This document shows positions 26,185 through 35,996 of a stretch of DNA of 64,000 nucleotides, piece after piece; the first letter of the stretch is position 1; every line of letters begins with the position of its first letter. The notes under the pieces are model-generated. The model had not been told where the DNA came from. It saw only the letters and a program-made list of their open reading frames with translations, and did no database searches. Made by a program: the position numbers and the translations under genes. Source of the stretch: Halodesulfovibrio aestuarii DSM 17919 = ATCC 29578 (GTDB lineage: Bacteria; Desulfobacterota; Desulfovibrionia; Desulfovibrionales; Desulfovibrionaceae); assembly GCF_000384815.1 (NCBI RefSeq), contig NZ_ARQF01000021.1:372001-436000 (forward strand), written 5' to 3'.

Positions 26185-27792
26185 ATGAGCGTTATGGGAT
26201 CAATGTACACAGGTATTTCTGGACTTACCACTCACGCAGAGCGCATGTCTGTACTTGGTAACAACCTCGCCAACACCAGTACTGTTGGCTTTAAGAGCGG
26301 CAGCGTTCAGTTTGAAGATCTTTTTTACTCCAGCCGTACTCTTGGTGCATCCGTAGGCCAGGTTGGTCACGGTTCCCGTGTATCGTCCATCTATCAGGAT
26401 TTTTCACAGGGCGCTTACGAAAACACTGGTTCAGTTACAGACTTAGCAATCGGTGGTCGTGGCTTCTTTATGGTTAAGGACTCTGTAAATGGCACTGAAT
26501 ATGTTACCCGCGCTGGTAACTTCAATTTCAATAAAGAGGGGTTCCTTGTTAACCCTCAGGGACTGCGAGTTCAGGGTTGGAAGGCTGGAGTTACAGAAGC
26601 TTCTCTAACTCAGGGGCCAATTGGTGATCTTCAGTTGGATACCTTCCAGTCAGAACCTAAAGAAACCAGTATCATGTCACTTTCTCTCAACTTGTCTAAT
26701 AAAGCTGTGGACAAGACAACGCCAGCAGTTCCACCTGCGGCTGGTGTGGGAACAGACTATTTTGCTCTCTTCACTAAGTGGGATGCAAACACCTCACCAA
26801 AAGAACCGATTGGCGATGATACTTATTCTTACCAGAAGACGATGAATGTCTTCGATAAATCCGGCTCTGCTCATGAAGTTACGGTGTATTTTGATAAAGC
26901 AAGAGACGAAACAGGCAGGGTTACATGGGAATACGTTGTAGCCGCAGACCCGAGTGAGGATGGACGCCCAGCCTTTGCCAGTGCAGATAAAAAAGGTGTG
27001 TTGATGGCAGGTACTATGAGTTTTAATAGCGCTGGTGCCATGGAAAACATGTCTGCTTATACATACCGAAATTCAGCAGTTGCACCAGCTGTTTCTAACC
27101 CGGATCTTAAAGCAAGCTGGCTCCCTGCTGAGTTTGATGAAAATGGTTTTCCAATTTTTACTGCCAACTTTTCCGGTTTGGCTGACGTAAACGATACGAA
27201 TGATGTGTCTGCTACTGGTGAGAAGCCGGAACGCATTGCTCTTGATTTCGGTATGAGTTCAAAAAGTGCGGGAATGGCGTATGTAAACGCTACTCAGACC
27301 ATGGCAAACACTGAAACTGCCGATACCAACATCGCCAGTATTGCAGCTGCTGATATAAATAAAACCAAAAAAGCTGCTACCTCATACGACATAGCTTCAA
27401 CTACTAACAGTATGAACCAAGATGGTTACACTGCAGGCTTTTTGCAGGAAATTACGGTAGATAGAAACGGCGTTGTGTCTGGTCGTTACTCAAATGGTCG
27501 TAAGGAAGAGTTGTTTGTTCTTGGAATTTCAGATTTTGCAAACGAACAAGGTCTTAATCTTGTAGGTGGCAACCTATATACCGCAAGCTCTTCTTCCGGG
27601 CAGGCAAATGTCTCAACAGCGAATACAGGCCGTGTAGGCAATGTGTCCTCAAATACATTGGAATTATCTAACGTAGATATGTCGCGCCAGATGGTTAAGC
27701 TTATTACCACTCAGCGTGGATATCAGTCTAACTCTAAGGTTATTACAACATCTGATGAAATGCTTCAGGAAGCAATTAACCTTAAGCGATAG
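26185..27792 (+). CDS. flgE: Flagellar hook protein FlgE
   Basis: Structural subunit of the flagellar hook. 535 residues. The N-terminal rod/hook signature MGSMYTGISGL with LGNNLANTSTVGFK, the RGFFMVKD segment near 93-100, and a C-terminal VDMSRQMVKLITTQRGYQ with NSKVITTSDEML are diagnostic. A variable middle domain lies between. SD GGGAGG precedes ATG. Confidence 0.95.
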   Translation: MSVMGSMYTGISGLTTHAERMSVLGNNLANTSTVGFKSGSVQFEDLFYSSRTLGASVGQVGHGSRVSSIYQDFSQGAYENTGSVTDLAIGGRGFFMVKDSVNGTEYVTRAGNFNFNKEGFLVNPQGLRVQGWKAGVTEASLTQGPIGDLQLDTFQSEPKETSIMSLSLNLSNKAVDKTTPAVPPAAGVGTDYFALFTKWDANTSPKEPIGDDTYSYQKTMNVFDKSGSAHEVTVYFDKARDETGRVTWEYVVAADPSEDGRPAFASADKKGVLMAGTMSFNSAGAMENMSAYTYRNSAVAPAVSNPDLKASWLPAEFDENGFPIFTANFSGLADVNDTNDVSATGEKPERIALDFGMSSKSAGMAYVNATQTMANTETADTNIASIAAADINKTKKAATSYDIASTTNSMNQDGYTAGFLQEITVDRNGVVSGRYSNGRKEELFVLGISDFANEQGLNLVGGNLYTASSSSGQANVSTANTGRVGNVSSNTLELSNVDMSRQMVKLITTQRGYQSNSKVITTSDEMLQEAINLKR

Positions 27793-27803
27793 TATTGATT
27801 TGA

Positions 27804-27850
27804 TGTGCCGCTACTGAAAAGTAGTAGCGGCTTTAGAATGTAGCGGCACA
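27804..27850 (+). promoter_or_regulatory. Two mutually exclusive hairpins in the flgE-flgK spacer
   Basis: GCCGCTACT (27807-27815) can pair with AGTAGCGGC (27823-27831). The overlapping TGTGCCGCTAC (27804-27814) can instead pair perfectly over 11 bp with GTAGCGGCACA (27840-27850). The second form ends about 13 bases before the flgK ribosome binding site. No strong T tail follows either form. This is a possible RNA switch or processing site. Confidence 0.5.
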
Positions 27851-27877
27851 CCCAGTTTGTTAAGAGGAGCACACAGA

Positions 27878-29920
27878 ATGTCTATTTATGATCTTATGTC
27901 TATCGGTAACAATGCGTTAATGAACGCCAAACTTGGCACCAGTGTTACCAGTAATAATATCGCTAATGCTGATGTAAAAGGATATACACGTACTACAGTA
28001 AATTATGCTTCACGAGCACCAATCACACGCAATGGCATGCAGTTTGGAACTGGTGCAGATGCAGTGAATCTTGATCGTCATTACAATTACTTTGTTGAGC
28101 AGCAGTACTTGGCTTCAAATGGTCAACAACAGTTTTGGAATGCAAAAGCGGAAACATTGTACAGTGTTGAATCCTTGTTTAAGCAGGGCGATAAAGGTTA
28201 TGGACTTTCTGCTGCGCTTGATAAGTACTTTTCAAGCTGGAACGCGCTTACTCAGGATGCGGATAGTTCTGCATACCGTATGGAACTTTCAGAGTATTCG
28301 AACACTTTGGCAACAATGCTGCATACTATGAGTGATTCGTTAAAGCAGGAACAGCAGGCAACCAATAAAGCTATCGAGCTTGGCGTTGGAGATGCAAATG
28401 CTTTAATGAAGGATATTGCCGAGTTAAATAGAAGCATTATGGCGCAGCCTGAAAACCTTGTATTACACGACGAACGAGATCGTAAAGTTCGTGAGTTGGG
28501 TGTGTTGCTTCCTGTAAAATCCATTCAACAGACAGATGGTTCTTTTACAATAATCACTCAGGCCGGACAAACTCTTGTGGATGGGATCGATGCTTTTGAA
28601 CTGGTTCAAAAAGGTCCTGAAGCTACTACTAATTTAGCATCCGGGTCAGCTTTTGAAGGTGCAATTAAGTTTGAAGGTCAGAGCTCACAAGAACTTAAGG
28701 TTGAAATGATTAACGCCGGCGCAGTAGGTACCGCAGAATTCAGAGTATCAACTGATGGCGGAAAAACTTGGCTTACAGATGAAGATGGTGTTGAACGTAC
28801 GTTTACATCGGGTGATGTTGATAACAAGGTCGTTGTGAATGGTGTTTCAATTTGGTTTGAAGATTCAGCTCCGGCCACTGCGTTATCAAAATCTGATTCA
28901 TTCAACATTGTTGCGAAGGACGCAGTCTACTGGAAAAAAACTTCTGCACACCTTGTAAATATAACGCCACTTGGCGGTTATGGTAATGAAGCCGGCCGTC
29001 TTAGCGGTGGTCGCTTAGGTGGGTTGTTAGCTGCCCGTGATAGCGGAATTGTTAGCTATCAAGAAAGAATGGATGCATTCGCGAAAGAACTCATTTGGCA
29101 GACAAACTATCAGCATTCACAAGGCGCAGGACTTGAGCATTATAAAGAAACTGTAAGTACTAATGCTGTACTCGACCCCAATGTAGCATTTGATATGTCT
29201 AACTTGGTGTACGGCAATAAGATTACTGACGGTACGTTGAGTTTCCAGACGTATACACCGCAGGGTGCTCCGGACGGTGATCGCGTTGAAATAGCTGTAA
29301 CTCCGGGAATGACCCTGCAGCAGCTTGTTGATGAAATTAACGATACTCCGACAGGAGCACCAAAGATGGAAGCAACCATTGAAGGTGGTCGACTGAAATT
29401 GAAGTCTAGAACCGTAGACGGAAGTTTTGAATTTGCCGGAGACACCTCAGGTGTTCTTGCAGCTATGGGGCTTAACACCTTCTTTAGTGGCTCAAGCTGT
29501 GCTGATATAGCTCTTGAAGCACGTATTGCAAACGACCCTAAGCGTATTAACGCAGCTGTTGTTAATGGACTTGGACTTGTTAACAGTGGGGACAACACTA
29601 ATGCGACAGCTTTACATAAACTGATGGACAAGTCTGTTACCTTAGACTCTATCCACACAAACACTTCAACAACGTTTTCAAAGCATTTAAGCTCTCTGAC
29701 AGCGCTTGTTGGTGCCGATATGGATGGCGCGTCACGAAACAAGGTTTATAACGAAACTGTGACTAAAGATCTTGAAAGTCGTCAGCAGTCCGAGGCTGGT
29801 GTGAACATGGATGAAGAGCTTTCAAACTTATCTAAATTCCAGAATAGTTTTGATGCAGCTTCTAAATTAATCACCACTGCAAATGAAATGTTTGACACCA
29901 TCCTTAGACTGAAGTCTTAG
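27878..29920 (+). CDS. flgK: Flagellar hook-associated protein 1 FlgK
   Basis: Joins hook to filament. 680 residues. The N-terminus IYDLMSIGNNALMNAK with SNNIANADVKGYTR and the C-terminus NLSKFQNSFDAASKLITTANEMFDTIL are the paired coiled-coil signatures of the family. The start is ATG 27878 with SD GAGGAG; an in-frame TTG at 27857 precedes that SD and is not used. Confidence 0.95.
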   Translation: MSIYDLMSIGNNALMNAKLGTSVTSNNIANADVKGYTRTTVNYASRAPITRNGMQFGTGADAVNLDRHYNYFVEQQYLASNGQQQFWNAKAETLYSVESLFKQGDKGYGLSAALDKYFSSWNALTQDADSSAYRMELSEYSNTLATMLHTMSDSLKQEQQATNKAIELGVGDANALMKDIAELNRSIMAQPENLVLHDERDRKVRELGVLLPVKSIQQTDGSFTIITQAGQTLVDGIDAFELVQKGPEATTNLASGSAFEGAIKFEGQSSQELKVEMINAGAVGTAEFRVSTDGGKTWLTDEDGVERTFTSGDVDNKVVVNGVSIWFEDSAPATALSKSDSFNIVAKDAVYWKKTSAHLVNITPLGGYGNEAGRLSGGRLGGLLAARDSGIVSYQERMDAFAKELIWQTNYQHSQGAGLEHYKETVSTNAVLDPNVAFDMSNLVYGNKITDGTLSFQTYTPQGAPDGDRVEIAVTPGMTLQQLVDEINDTPTGAPKMEATIEGGRLKLKSRTVDGSFEFAGDTSGVLAAMGLNTFFSGSSCADIALEARIANDPKRINAAVVNGLGLVNSGDNTNATALHKLMDKSVTLDSIHTNTSTTFSKHLSSLTALVGADMDGASRNKVYNETVTKDLESRQQSEAGVNMDEELSNLSKFQNSFDAASKLITTANEMFDTILRLKS

Positions 29921-29935
29921 CGTAGGAGAAGTATA

Positions 29936-31435
29936 ATGCGTATTGCTCGTAGTATGATATACACCCAGTCCCTTAACGGAATGAACAGTTCAATGTCTGA
30001 AATTCTTCGTTTAGGGGAACAGGCCGCAAGTCAAAAGCGTATCAACCGTCCTTCTGATGACCCAAGTGGTGCTGCTCTTGTGCTTGATTTGCAAAGTCAC
30101 ATCAATTCATTGGCTCAGTACAATGAAAATATAACCAGTGCTAAGGGTTGGCTTGATACTGCGAACGAGCAGATGGGCACTATCAGCAAAACAATTATCC
30201 GTATGCAGGAGCTGGCAGAACAGGGCGCAACCGGTACTGTCACAACAAAACAGCGAGATTTGATAGCAACAGAGCTTCGCGAACTTCAGGTTCAGCTTGT
30301 TGGGCTTACAAATGGTGATTACGCAGGCAACTCATTATTTGCAGGTGCAGCTATTGATAAGCCAGCGTATCAGGTTGGGCTGGGGGCGACTGTCGAGAAT
30401 GCTAATCAGACTCTTGTACACAGCATTAATGGCGATGCTGAAAAAAGTATTGCAATCAAATTTCCGGTACCGACAGCAACTCAGAATGTTGGCGTAGCAG
30501 CTATTCCATTTACGTACTCAGAAGATGGAGGAACTACATGGAAGAATGCGACAATCCCAGCGGGTGGACCAGGTACTATTCCAGTGCAGCTTGGCGGGGT
30601 TGAAGTCAATTTTGAGGCAGGCGAACAAATTACTCAAGACACTTCTATGGTTATCCGGCCTGCTGCCATTTACACAGGATCAATTGATGGTGAAGCAGAT
30701 GCAAGATATTATGGAGCTAATGCGACAATCAATCCAGTAGCAAGCGGGGTTTTCAAAAGCCCAATAGCTGTGCGTATTGAGAATGATCCCTCTGTAACCA
30801 TTGGCGCTGCGACTCCCGTTGAGTTTTCCTATAGCTTGGACAATGGCGAATCATGGATTCGTTCGACCGGCTCAACTGATGAATTTTTGAATATTCCGGG
30901 TGGTCAGCTCGATTTAGGCGGAACCGGTGTTCTGAACAAGGGTGAGCAGTTTTTAGTTAATCCGGTAGACTCCGCGATCCGTATAGAAATTAGTGAAGGC
31001 AACAGTGTACAAGTTAACAGTGTAGGCTCAAATTTCTTTGGCGGTATATATGCAGACAAAGCAACCGGTGCCACTGCAGCTGTTGATGGACTTCCTTCAG
31101 AAAAAAATATCTTTGAAGTTGTAGGAAATCTTATAGCTTCTTTAGAAATGGACGATCAGGATGGTGTGAAGAAGTGTTTAGGTGATCTTAAGATTGCTAA
31201 TGAACATATCACCACCGAAACAGGCGTATTAGGCGGAAGGCAAAACCGTTTAGAATTTGCGCTCGATGCACATGGAAAAAGTAAAATTTCCACTGAATCA
31301 CGAATTTCTGTGATTCAGGACATTGATGTTGCAAAAGTGTCAACTGAATCTGACCGGGCAAACTACATTTATAAATCAGTGCTCTCTACGAGCGCAAAAA
31401 TAATGAATTTGAGCTTGCTCGATTATTTGAAGTAG
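29936..31435 (+). CDS. flgL: Flagellar hook-associated protein 3 FlgL
   Basis: Second hook-filament junction protein, flagellin-related. 499 residues. Flagellin-like N-terminus (ARSMIYTQSLNGMNSSMSEI, QKRINRPSDDPSGAA) and C-terminus (STKIMNLSLLDYL-type SAKIMNLSLLDYLK). The long middle region contains two related YSEDGGTTW/YSLDNGESW segments, a repeated bacterial domain exposed on the surface. It begins 15 bases after flgK with SD AGGAG. csrA/fliW, often found next in this order, is absent here. Confidence 0.92.
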   Translation: MRIARSMIYTQSLNGMNSSMSEILRLGEQAASQKRINRPSDDPSGAALVLDLQSHINSLAQYNENITSAKGWLDTANEQMGTISKTIIRMQELAEQGATGTVTTKQRDLIATELRELQVQLVGLTNGDYAGNSLFAGAAIDKPAYQVGLGATVENANQTLVHSINGDAEKSIAIKFPVPTATQNVGVAAIPFTYSEDGGTTWKNATIPAGGPGTIPVQLGGVEVNFEAGEQITQDTSMVIRPAAIYTGSIDGEADARYYGANATINPVASGVFKSPIAVRIENDPSVTIGAATPVEFSYSLDNGESWIRSTGSTDEFLNIPGGQLDLGGTGVLNKGEQFLVNPVDSAIRIEISEGNSVQVNSVGSNFFGGIYADKATGATAAVDGLPSEKNIFEVVGNLIASLEMDDQDGVKKCLGDLKIANEHITTETGVLGGRQNRLEFALDAHGKSKISTESRISVIQDIDVAKVSTESDRANYIYKSVLSTSAKIMNLSLLDYLK

Positions 31436-31444
31436 GAGTGAGTC

Positions 31445-33208
31445 ATGTCTGATTATTGGTCATCCAAAACAATTTTTGCAGGCTGGGCAACAAAAACGGA
31501 TTTTAACTCCATTATTGATGCGACAGTTAAAACGGAAAAATTCCGTTATAATCAGCTTTCCAAAGAAGAAGCTGAAACAAGTTTTAAGAAAGAACAGATC
31601 GAGGGCTTGAATAACACTCTTATGACATACAAGAAACAGCTCGAATCAATGGATACCGTTGATGAGTTTCTTGTAAAAAAAGTGACCTCTTCCAAGAGTG
31701 AGATTGCCACAGCCACAGTAAAAGCTGGTGCTGAAGAAGGAGTTCATACTCTGGATGTAAAGGAACTTGCATCTGCTGCTACAGTGACCTCTAATGATCT
31801 AGATGAAGTTGCATATACTGCAGCCGACACTACGATGACCTTTGATTATGATGGCAAGACTTATTCTGTTGGCGTGAAGTCAGGAATGACAACTAAGGAA
31901 TTAGCTAACGCTATTTCACTTGCCTCTGATAATAAAGTTAAGGCTTCTGTTGTTGATCTTGGGTATGATTCTAAGTTCAAACTTCAGATGCGAGGTATGG
32001 ATTTAGGTGCCGGGCATGATATTACACTGTCTCCTGAACTTCAGGCTGTTCTTGAGGGGCAACAAGATCCTGCAGTCGCTTTACCTGCTGGAACCCCCGC
32101 CGTAACAGCTGTTGCATCTAAGAACGCACGATTTGTGATTGACGGGATTGAACTACAACGTGATTCAAACTCCATTAGTGATGTAACAGAAGGCGTTACG
32201 TATAACCTGAATGCCATAGAAGATGGTGTGGTTATCAAAATCGATACTGATTACGACGCCATTGTGAGTAATGTTGAAAAATTTGTTGAGCTTACAAACC
32301 AACTGCGTACGGGTTTTGATTTAGTTAAGAACTATGAAAATGAAGAGTTAGATAAGAAGGGTGTACATTACAGTCTGAAAAGTAACTCACAGATTAAAGC
32401 CGTTGAGAACACCTTAAAAAATATTCTTACAACGCAGGGGGATGGTTTTATTCAAGGTAGTGGGGCAGGTGATGATCTATACGCTACACTTGGTACACTT
32501 GGGGTTAAAACTATTGCTCGTACAGATGATAAGAACTTTGGTAAACTAGAGTTCAATAAAGATGCTACTGTAATTAGCGATGGTAAGCAGACCTTTATGG
32601 ATCTTCTTAAGGCTGACCCTGAAGCTGTTGCAAACGTGTTTGCTGCTGCTGGACAGGGTGGAAGCAGTGATGATTCTACGTTAGAATTTAACAATAGTAT
32701 GTATGCCCTTGGATTAACTTCTGCTGGAACATATGCCATTGAATATGATGGTGTCGCGCTTCCAACTACTGGTGATTCCAACACTATTACGATGAAGGTC
32801 AATGGTGTTGATAAGCAGGTCGGCTATGATGCAACAACCCAACTTGCTACAATTAAAGAAGGTAATGCAAAGGGCTTGAGTTTTAAGGTTGTTGATACCT
32901 CTACAGGCACGCATTCAGCAACGATTGCGATAAAAGAAGGTAAAGTAAAAGAGACAATCAACGCGTTAAATGAGATTACTGCTGCGGGAACGGGTACTTT
33001 TAATGTAATGATTAAAGGTTATACGGATCAAATTGATCATCCTATCTATGGTCTTAAAAAGAAGATGGAGGATGAGCTAGCCCGTGTTGATGCTTTAGAG
33101 AAGCAACTCATTGCAAAATACGCGAAAACGGAAAAAACTTTGTCGCAATATCAGAATATTCAGTCAATGCTGGAGTTCCAACTGAAGAGCCAGTTGTCAG
33201 ACAAGTAA
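31445..33208 (+). CDS. fliD: Flagellar filament cap protein FliD
   Basis: Caps the filament and chaperones flagellin insertion. 587 residues. The N-terminal TDFNSIIDATVKTE and the heptad stretch after it, the middle GAEEGVHTLDVKELASAATV and VDLGYDSKFKLQM segments, and the C-terminal coil (ELARVDALEKQLIAKYAKTE, LSQYQNIQSMLEFQLKS) fit FliD. It lies 9 bases after flgL with SD AGGAG and is the last gene of the block. Confidence 0.9.
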   Translation: MSDYWSSKTIFAGWATKTDFNSIIDATVKTEKFRYNQLSKEEAETSFKKEQIEGLNNTLMTYKKQLESMDTVDEFLVKKVTSSKSEIATATVKAGAEEGVHTLDVKELASAATVTSNDLDEVAYTAADTTMTFDYDGKTYSVGVKSGMTTKELANAISLASDNKVKASVVDLGYDSKFKLQMRGMDLGAGHDITLSPELQAVLEGQQDPAVALPAGTPAVTAVASKNARFVIDGIELQRDSNSISDVTEGVTYNLNAIEDGVVIKIDTDYDAIVSNVEKFVELTNQLRTGFDLVKNYENEELDKKGVHYSLKSNSQIKAVENTLKNILTTQGDGFIQGSGAGDDLYATLGTLGVKTIARTDDKNFGKLEFNKDATVISDGKQTFMDLLKADPEAVANVFAAAGQGGSSDDSTLEFNNSMYALGLTSAGTYAIEYDGVALPTTGDSNTITMKVNGVDKQVGYDATTQLATIKEGNAKGLSFKVVDTSTGTHSATIAIKEGKVKETINALNEITAAGTGTFNVMIKGYTDQIDHPIYGLKKKMEDELARVDALEKQLIAKYAKTEKTLSQYQNIQSMLEFQLKSQLSDK

Positions 33209-33224
33209 GCATAATAGAAGTAGA

Positions 33225-33258
33225 AAAGGTGGTATCCAAAGGATGCCACCTTTTTTTT
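33225..33258 (+). terminator. Terminator of the flagellar block
   Basis: AAAGGTGGTATCC/GGATGCCACCTTT stem (one G-U), loop AAA, eight T residues. Confidence 0.92.
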
Positions 33259-33675
33259 GTGATGTGTCCTGAATAAACGACTAGCAGTGGGCAATCATAA
33301 CAAAGTGTAAGTGATTTTTAAGGGGTATCTTTCTGGTGTCATCGGCAGTGTAATAATGCGAAACAGTGGATGAGAGTGTCAGTTGTTTTGTACTGTTTTG
33401 TGCTGTACCTTAAGGATGTTAGAAGTAATCCGCGTGAATATACATATTGCTTTTGAGAAATACGGCTTTAATAACGTACCATGGTAATGACTATGTTTAT
33501 TCGTCGGTACTAATTTGGTGTTTAACGTAATGATGGTTATCAACATTCATCTGTTTGTATTCAAACTACCAATTAAGTCGAAACTCTTATACATTAACAC
33601 ATTACTTCTTTTTTAAACTGCGAAATATTACACCTGTGAGATGTTATGGACAGTAGGTGACTTGCCAATGCTCAG
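33259..33675. other. 417-base intergenic region, no gene seen
   Basis: A+T-rich sequence between the convergent fliD and flagellin transcripts. No ORF with a plausible SD and no clear repeat was recognised. Confidence 0.5.
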
Positions 33676-33710
33676 CAAAAGAAAACCCCTGCCTCATATG
33701 AGGCAGGGGT
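33676..33710 (-). terminator. Terminator of the flagellin gene (minus strand)
   Basis: A perfect palindrome ACCCCTGCCTCAT/ATGAGGCAGGGGT followed on the minus strand by TTTTC and T-rich sequence, 31 bases after the flagellin stop codon. Confidence 0.9.
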
Positions 33711-33741
33711 AGTAACTAGCGAATAAGAGCTTATGTTCTTA

Positions 33742-35130
33742 CTAGCCGAGGAGTTTCTGAGCCATCTGAGGCAGGTTGTTTGCCTGAGAAAGCATGGAAA
33801 CTGCTGCGTTAGCAAGGATCTGCTGTTTGTTGAATTCAGTCATTTCAGTTGCTACGTCTACGTCAGAGATGCGGGACTCAGCAGCCTGAAGGTTTTCTTT
33901 CTGAACAGAGATGTTGTCAATAGTAGCAGAAAGACGGTTCTGTGTAGCACCAAGGCCTGCACGAGTAGCATCTTTCATTTTGATTGCTTCATTGATGTTT
34001 TCAAGAGCTTGTTTTGCTGAGCCAGCAGTGAGTACGTGGTCTCCTGCATTCGCTCCAATGCCAAGGTAGTCTGCATCAGATCTGCCAAGTTCTACATTGT
34101 AGCTATCTGTAGATGCGCTGCTTGAACCAAAATGAACATTAACGCTAGTAGTTTCAGAGCTTGATGCCGTAATTGTACCTGCAGATGCGTTAGACGCTGC
34201 AGATGTTGCCAGTCCGCCTGTAGCTGCAGTAAGTGTTAAAACGGCAGCAGAGTCATTGTTCGTAATTGTATCGACTCGTTTATTCACGCCGTCATCAATG
34301 GTGATGCGAATGCTCTGTCCAGCAGTACCGGCAGCGGTAGCCCCGATTGCTTGAGATGTCCAGTTAATGTCATCACTTGAAACTTCAAATGTAGCGTTAT
34401 TGTTAGCAATTGCATTTGCATAAAACGCCATGAGCTCAGCGCTGGCGGTAATGTCAGTAGTGTTGTTGCCACCATAACCGTTATCAGAAACGACAACTTG
34501 ACTGGAATCAACTTGGGTGTATGTCATCGTCTCAGATGCGGCACTAGAAGTGTAAGTGTCTACAACTGTAAAGCCAAATCTATCATTGTTGGTTGCTGTA
34601 AAAGTATCACCAGTATTAGCAGCAGTTAAGACGCTCGTTGAGTCTGTAGTAAGTACAGAACCAGCAGAAGCGACTGCAGTACCAGAAGCTTTTTTGACAT
34701 CAAGACCTGTGCCATCAAGTAATTTTTTACCGTTGAAATCGGTATCGCTTGCGATACGATTGATTTCATCTGCCATTGCCTGATATTCTTGGTTGATAAG
34801 TACACGCTGGTCAGCTGTGTAGGTGTCAGTGGCTGCCTGTTCTGCAAGCTCTTTCATACGGATGAGCTTGGAGTCGATAACGCCAAGTGCGCCGTCAGCA
34901 GTCTGGATCATGGAGATACCGTCGTTAGCGTTACGAACACCTTGATTAAGGGCTGCAATGTCTGAACGCATAAGTTCGCGAATTGCGAGACCAGCTGCGT
35001 CATCTGCTGCTGAGCTAACGCGGAGACCGGAAGATAAACGCTGAGTGGAACTACTAAGTTTGCCGTAATGGTTAGAAAGGTTACGGGTAACGTTGTTTGC
35101 CATCAGGTTGTTGTTGATTGCTAATGCCAT
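33742..35130 (-). CDS. fliC: Flagellin
   Basis: Filament subunit. 462 residues. Conserved D0/D1 N-terminus (ALAINNNLMANNV, LSSGLRVSSAADDAAGLAI) and C-terminus (ENLQAAESRISDVDVATEM, QILANAAVSMLSQANNLPQ) flank a Ser/Thr/Ala-rich surface region of about 190 residues. The start at 35130 is fixed by SD GGAGG; the frame is open upstream without homology. It is transcribed towards fliD, from a sigma-28-like promoter. Confidence 0.95.
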   Translation of the reverse strand: MALAINNNLMANNVTRNLSNHYGKLSSSTQRLSSGLRVSSAADDAAGLAIRELMRSDIAALNQGVRNANDGISMIQTADGALGVIDSKLIRMKELAEQAATDTYTADQRVLINQEYQAMADEINRIASDTDFNGKKLLDGTGLDVKKASGTAVASAGSVLTTDSTSVLTAANTGDTFTATNNDRFGFTVVDTYTSSAASETMTYTQVDSSQVVVSDNGYGGNNTTDITASAELMAFYANAIANNNATFEVSSDDINWTSQAIGATAAGTAGQSIRITIDDGVNKRVDTITNNDSAAVLTLTAATGGLATSAASNASAGTITASSSETTSVNVHFGSSSASTDSYNVELGRSDADYLGIGANAGDHVLTAGSAKQALENINEAIKMKDATRAGLGATQNRLSATIDNISVQKENLQAAESRISDVDVATEMTEFNKQQILANAAVSMLSQANNLPQMAQKLLG

Positions 35131-35204
35131 AATAACTTCCTCCGTGAAGATATTGAATAATGATTTGTAGTTGGCTCTCATCCATGAGTGCCGTGTTACA
35201 TATC

Positions 35205-35231
35205 TAATCGTCTCCACGGGAAAAAGGTTTA
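35205..35231 (-). promoter_or_regulatory. Sigma-28 (FliA)-like promoter of flagellin
   Basis: On the minus strand TAAA, a 15-base spacer and GACGATTA. The consensus is TAAA-N15-GCCGATAA, giving 4/4 and 6/8 matches. It lies about 75 bases before the flagellin start codon. Confidence 0.72.
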
Positions 35232-35324
35232 CAAAATAAATAGATTATTTTGCTTTTTTTATGTTTTATTTAGTTCTTAAAAATATAGTCTTTATAATCA
35301 GCTAGTTGTGCGATGTGTCTCAAA

Positions 35325-35358
35325 AGAGAAAAAGCTCCCATTTTGCTAAATGGGAGCT
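35325..35358 (-). terminator. Terminator of the sigma factor gene (minus strand)
   Basis: Perfect 11-bp stem AGCTCCCATTT/AAATGGGAGCT with a 4-base loop, followed by TTTTTC on the minus strand. Confidence 0.88.
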
Positions 35359-35396
35359 GATGAAGTCTAATTCTGTACTAACGATTAAAAAAAATC

Positions 35397-35996
35397 TTAA
35401 TGGAACATTGCTGCGCGAAGCTTTTGCAAGGCTGTGTGATGGATACTGCGCACTGTCTGCGGATGGATATCAAGCTGCCTTGCTGCTTCTACTGCGGTGA
35501 GGTCTTCACCGTATAAGCATTGAAGCACGCTTTTTTGTCTGGTTGAAAGAACGTGCAATGGCAGTTCCGGCATGTCCAGAAGGTGAGCTGCTTCTGCTTT
35601 GATGTTTTCGTGTTCATCAATTGCATCATATAAATAGGTACGGTCTGTGCGAATAAAGTCGATTGCTGCACTGCGGGATACAACAGCCAGCCATGTTTTC
35701 AATGTTCCGCGAGAGCTGTCCCAAGCTTCAAGTAAACGATATTCGGATTTGATGAGGCGGAAGAAGATATCCTGTACGATATCATCTGATGCGACAGTTG
35801 CTACACCATGATGGTTGAGCGTCCATGAAACAGCATGACGGATAATAGCGCCGAAGTCAGAAACAAAGCGATTCCATGCGACCTGATTGCCTTCCAGACA
35901 TAATGCAACAAGGTGTTTTTCGTCAGAGTTGATTTTTGTTGGTGCAGGGCACTGAGTAGAATCAATAGCTCTTTCAATAATGATAGTCGGTTCCAT
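35397..35996 (-). CDS. ECF-type RNA polymerase sigma-70 factor
   Basis: Alternative sigma factor, 199 residues. Region 2 near 72-125 (SDDIVQDIFFRLIKSEYRL, then TLKTWLAVVSRSAAIDFIR) and region 4 near 145-195 (LSTRQKSVLQCLYGEDLTAVEAA, HPQTVRSIHHTALQKLR) are clear, and no sigma-3 domain is present. The start at 35996 has SD GGAGG; the longer frame to 36050 has no SD. No anti-sigma gene is adjacent. The neighbours are flagellin (same strand, downstream) and a divergent response regulator. Confidence 0.85.
   Translation of the reverse strand: MEPTIIIERAIDSTQCPAPTKINSDEKHLVALCLEGNQVAWNRFVSDFGAIIRHAVSWTLNHHGVATVASDDIVQDIFFRLIKSEYRLLEAWDSSRGTLKTWLAVVSRSAAIDFIRTDRTYLYDAIDEHENIKAEAAHLLDMPELPLHVLSTRQKSVLQCLYGEDLTAVEAARQLDIHPQTVRSIHHTALQKLRAAMFH

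Noticed and set aside
33742-35217. Longer flagellin start at 35217
   Set aside because: The flagellin N-terminus MALAINNN begins at 35130 with its own GGAGG; the extension lies within the 5' leader, downstream of the sigma-28-like promoter.
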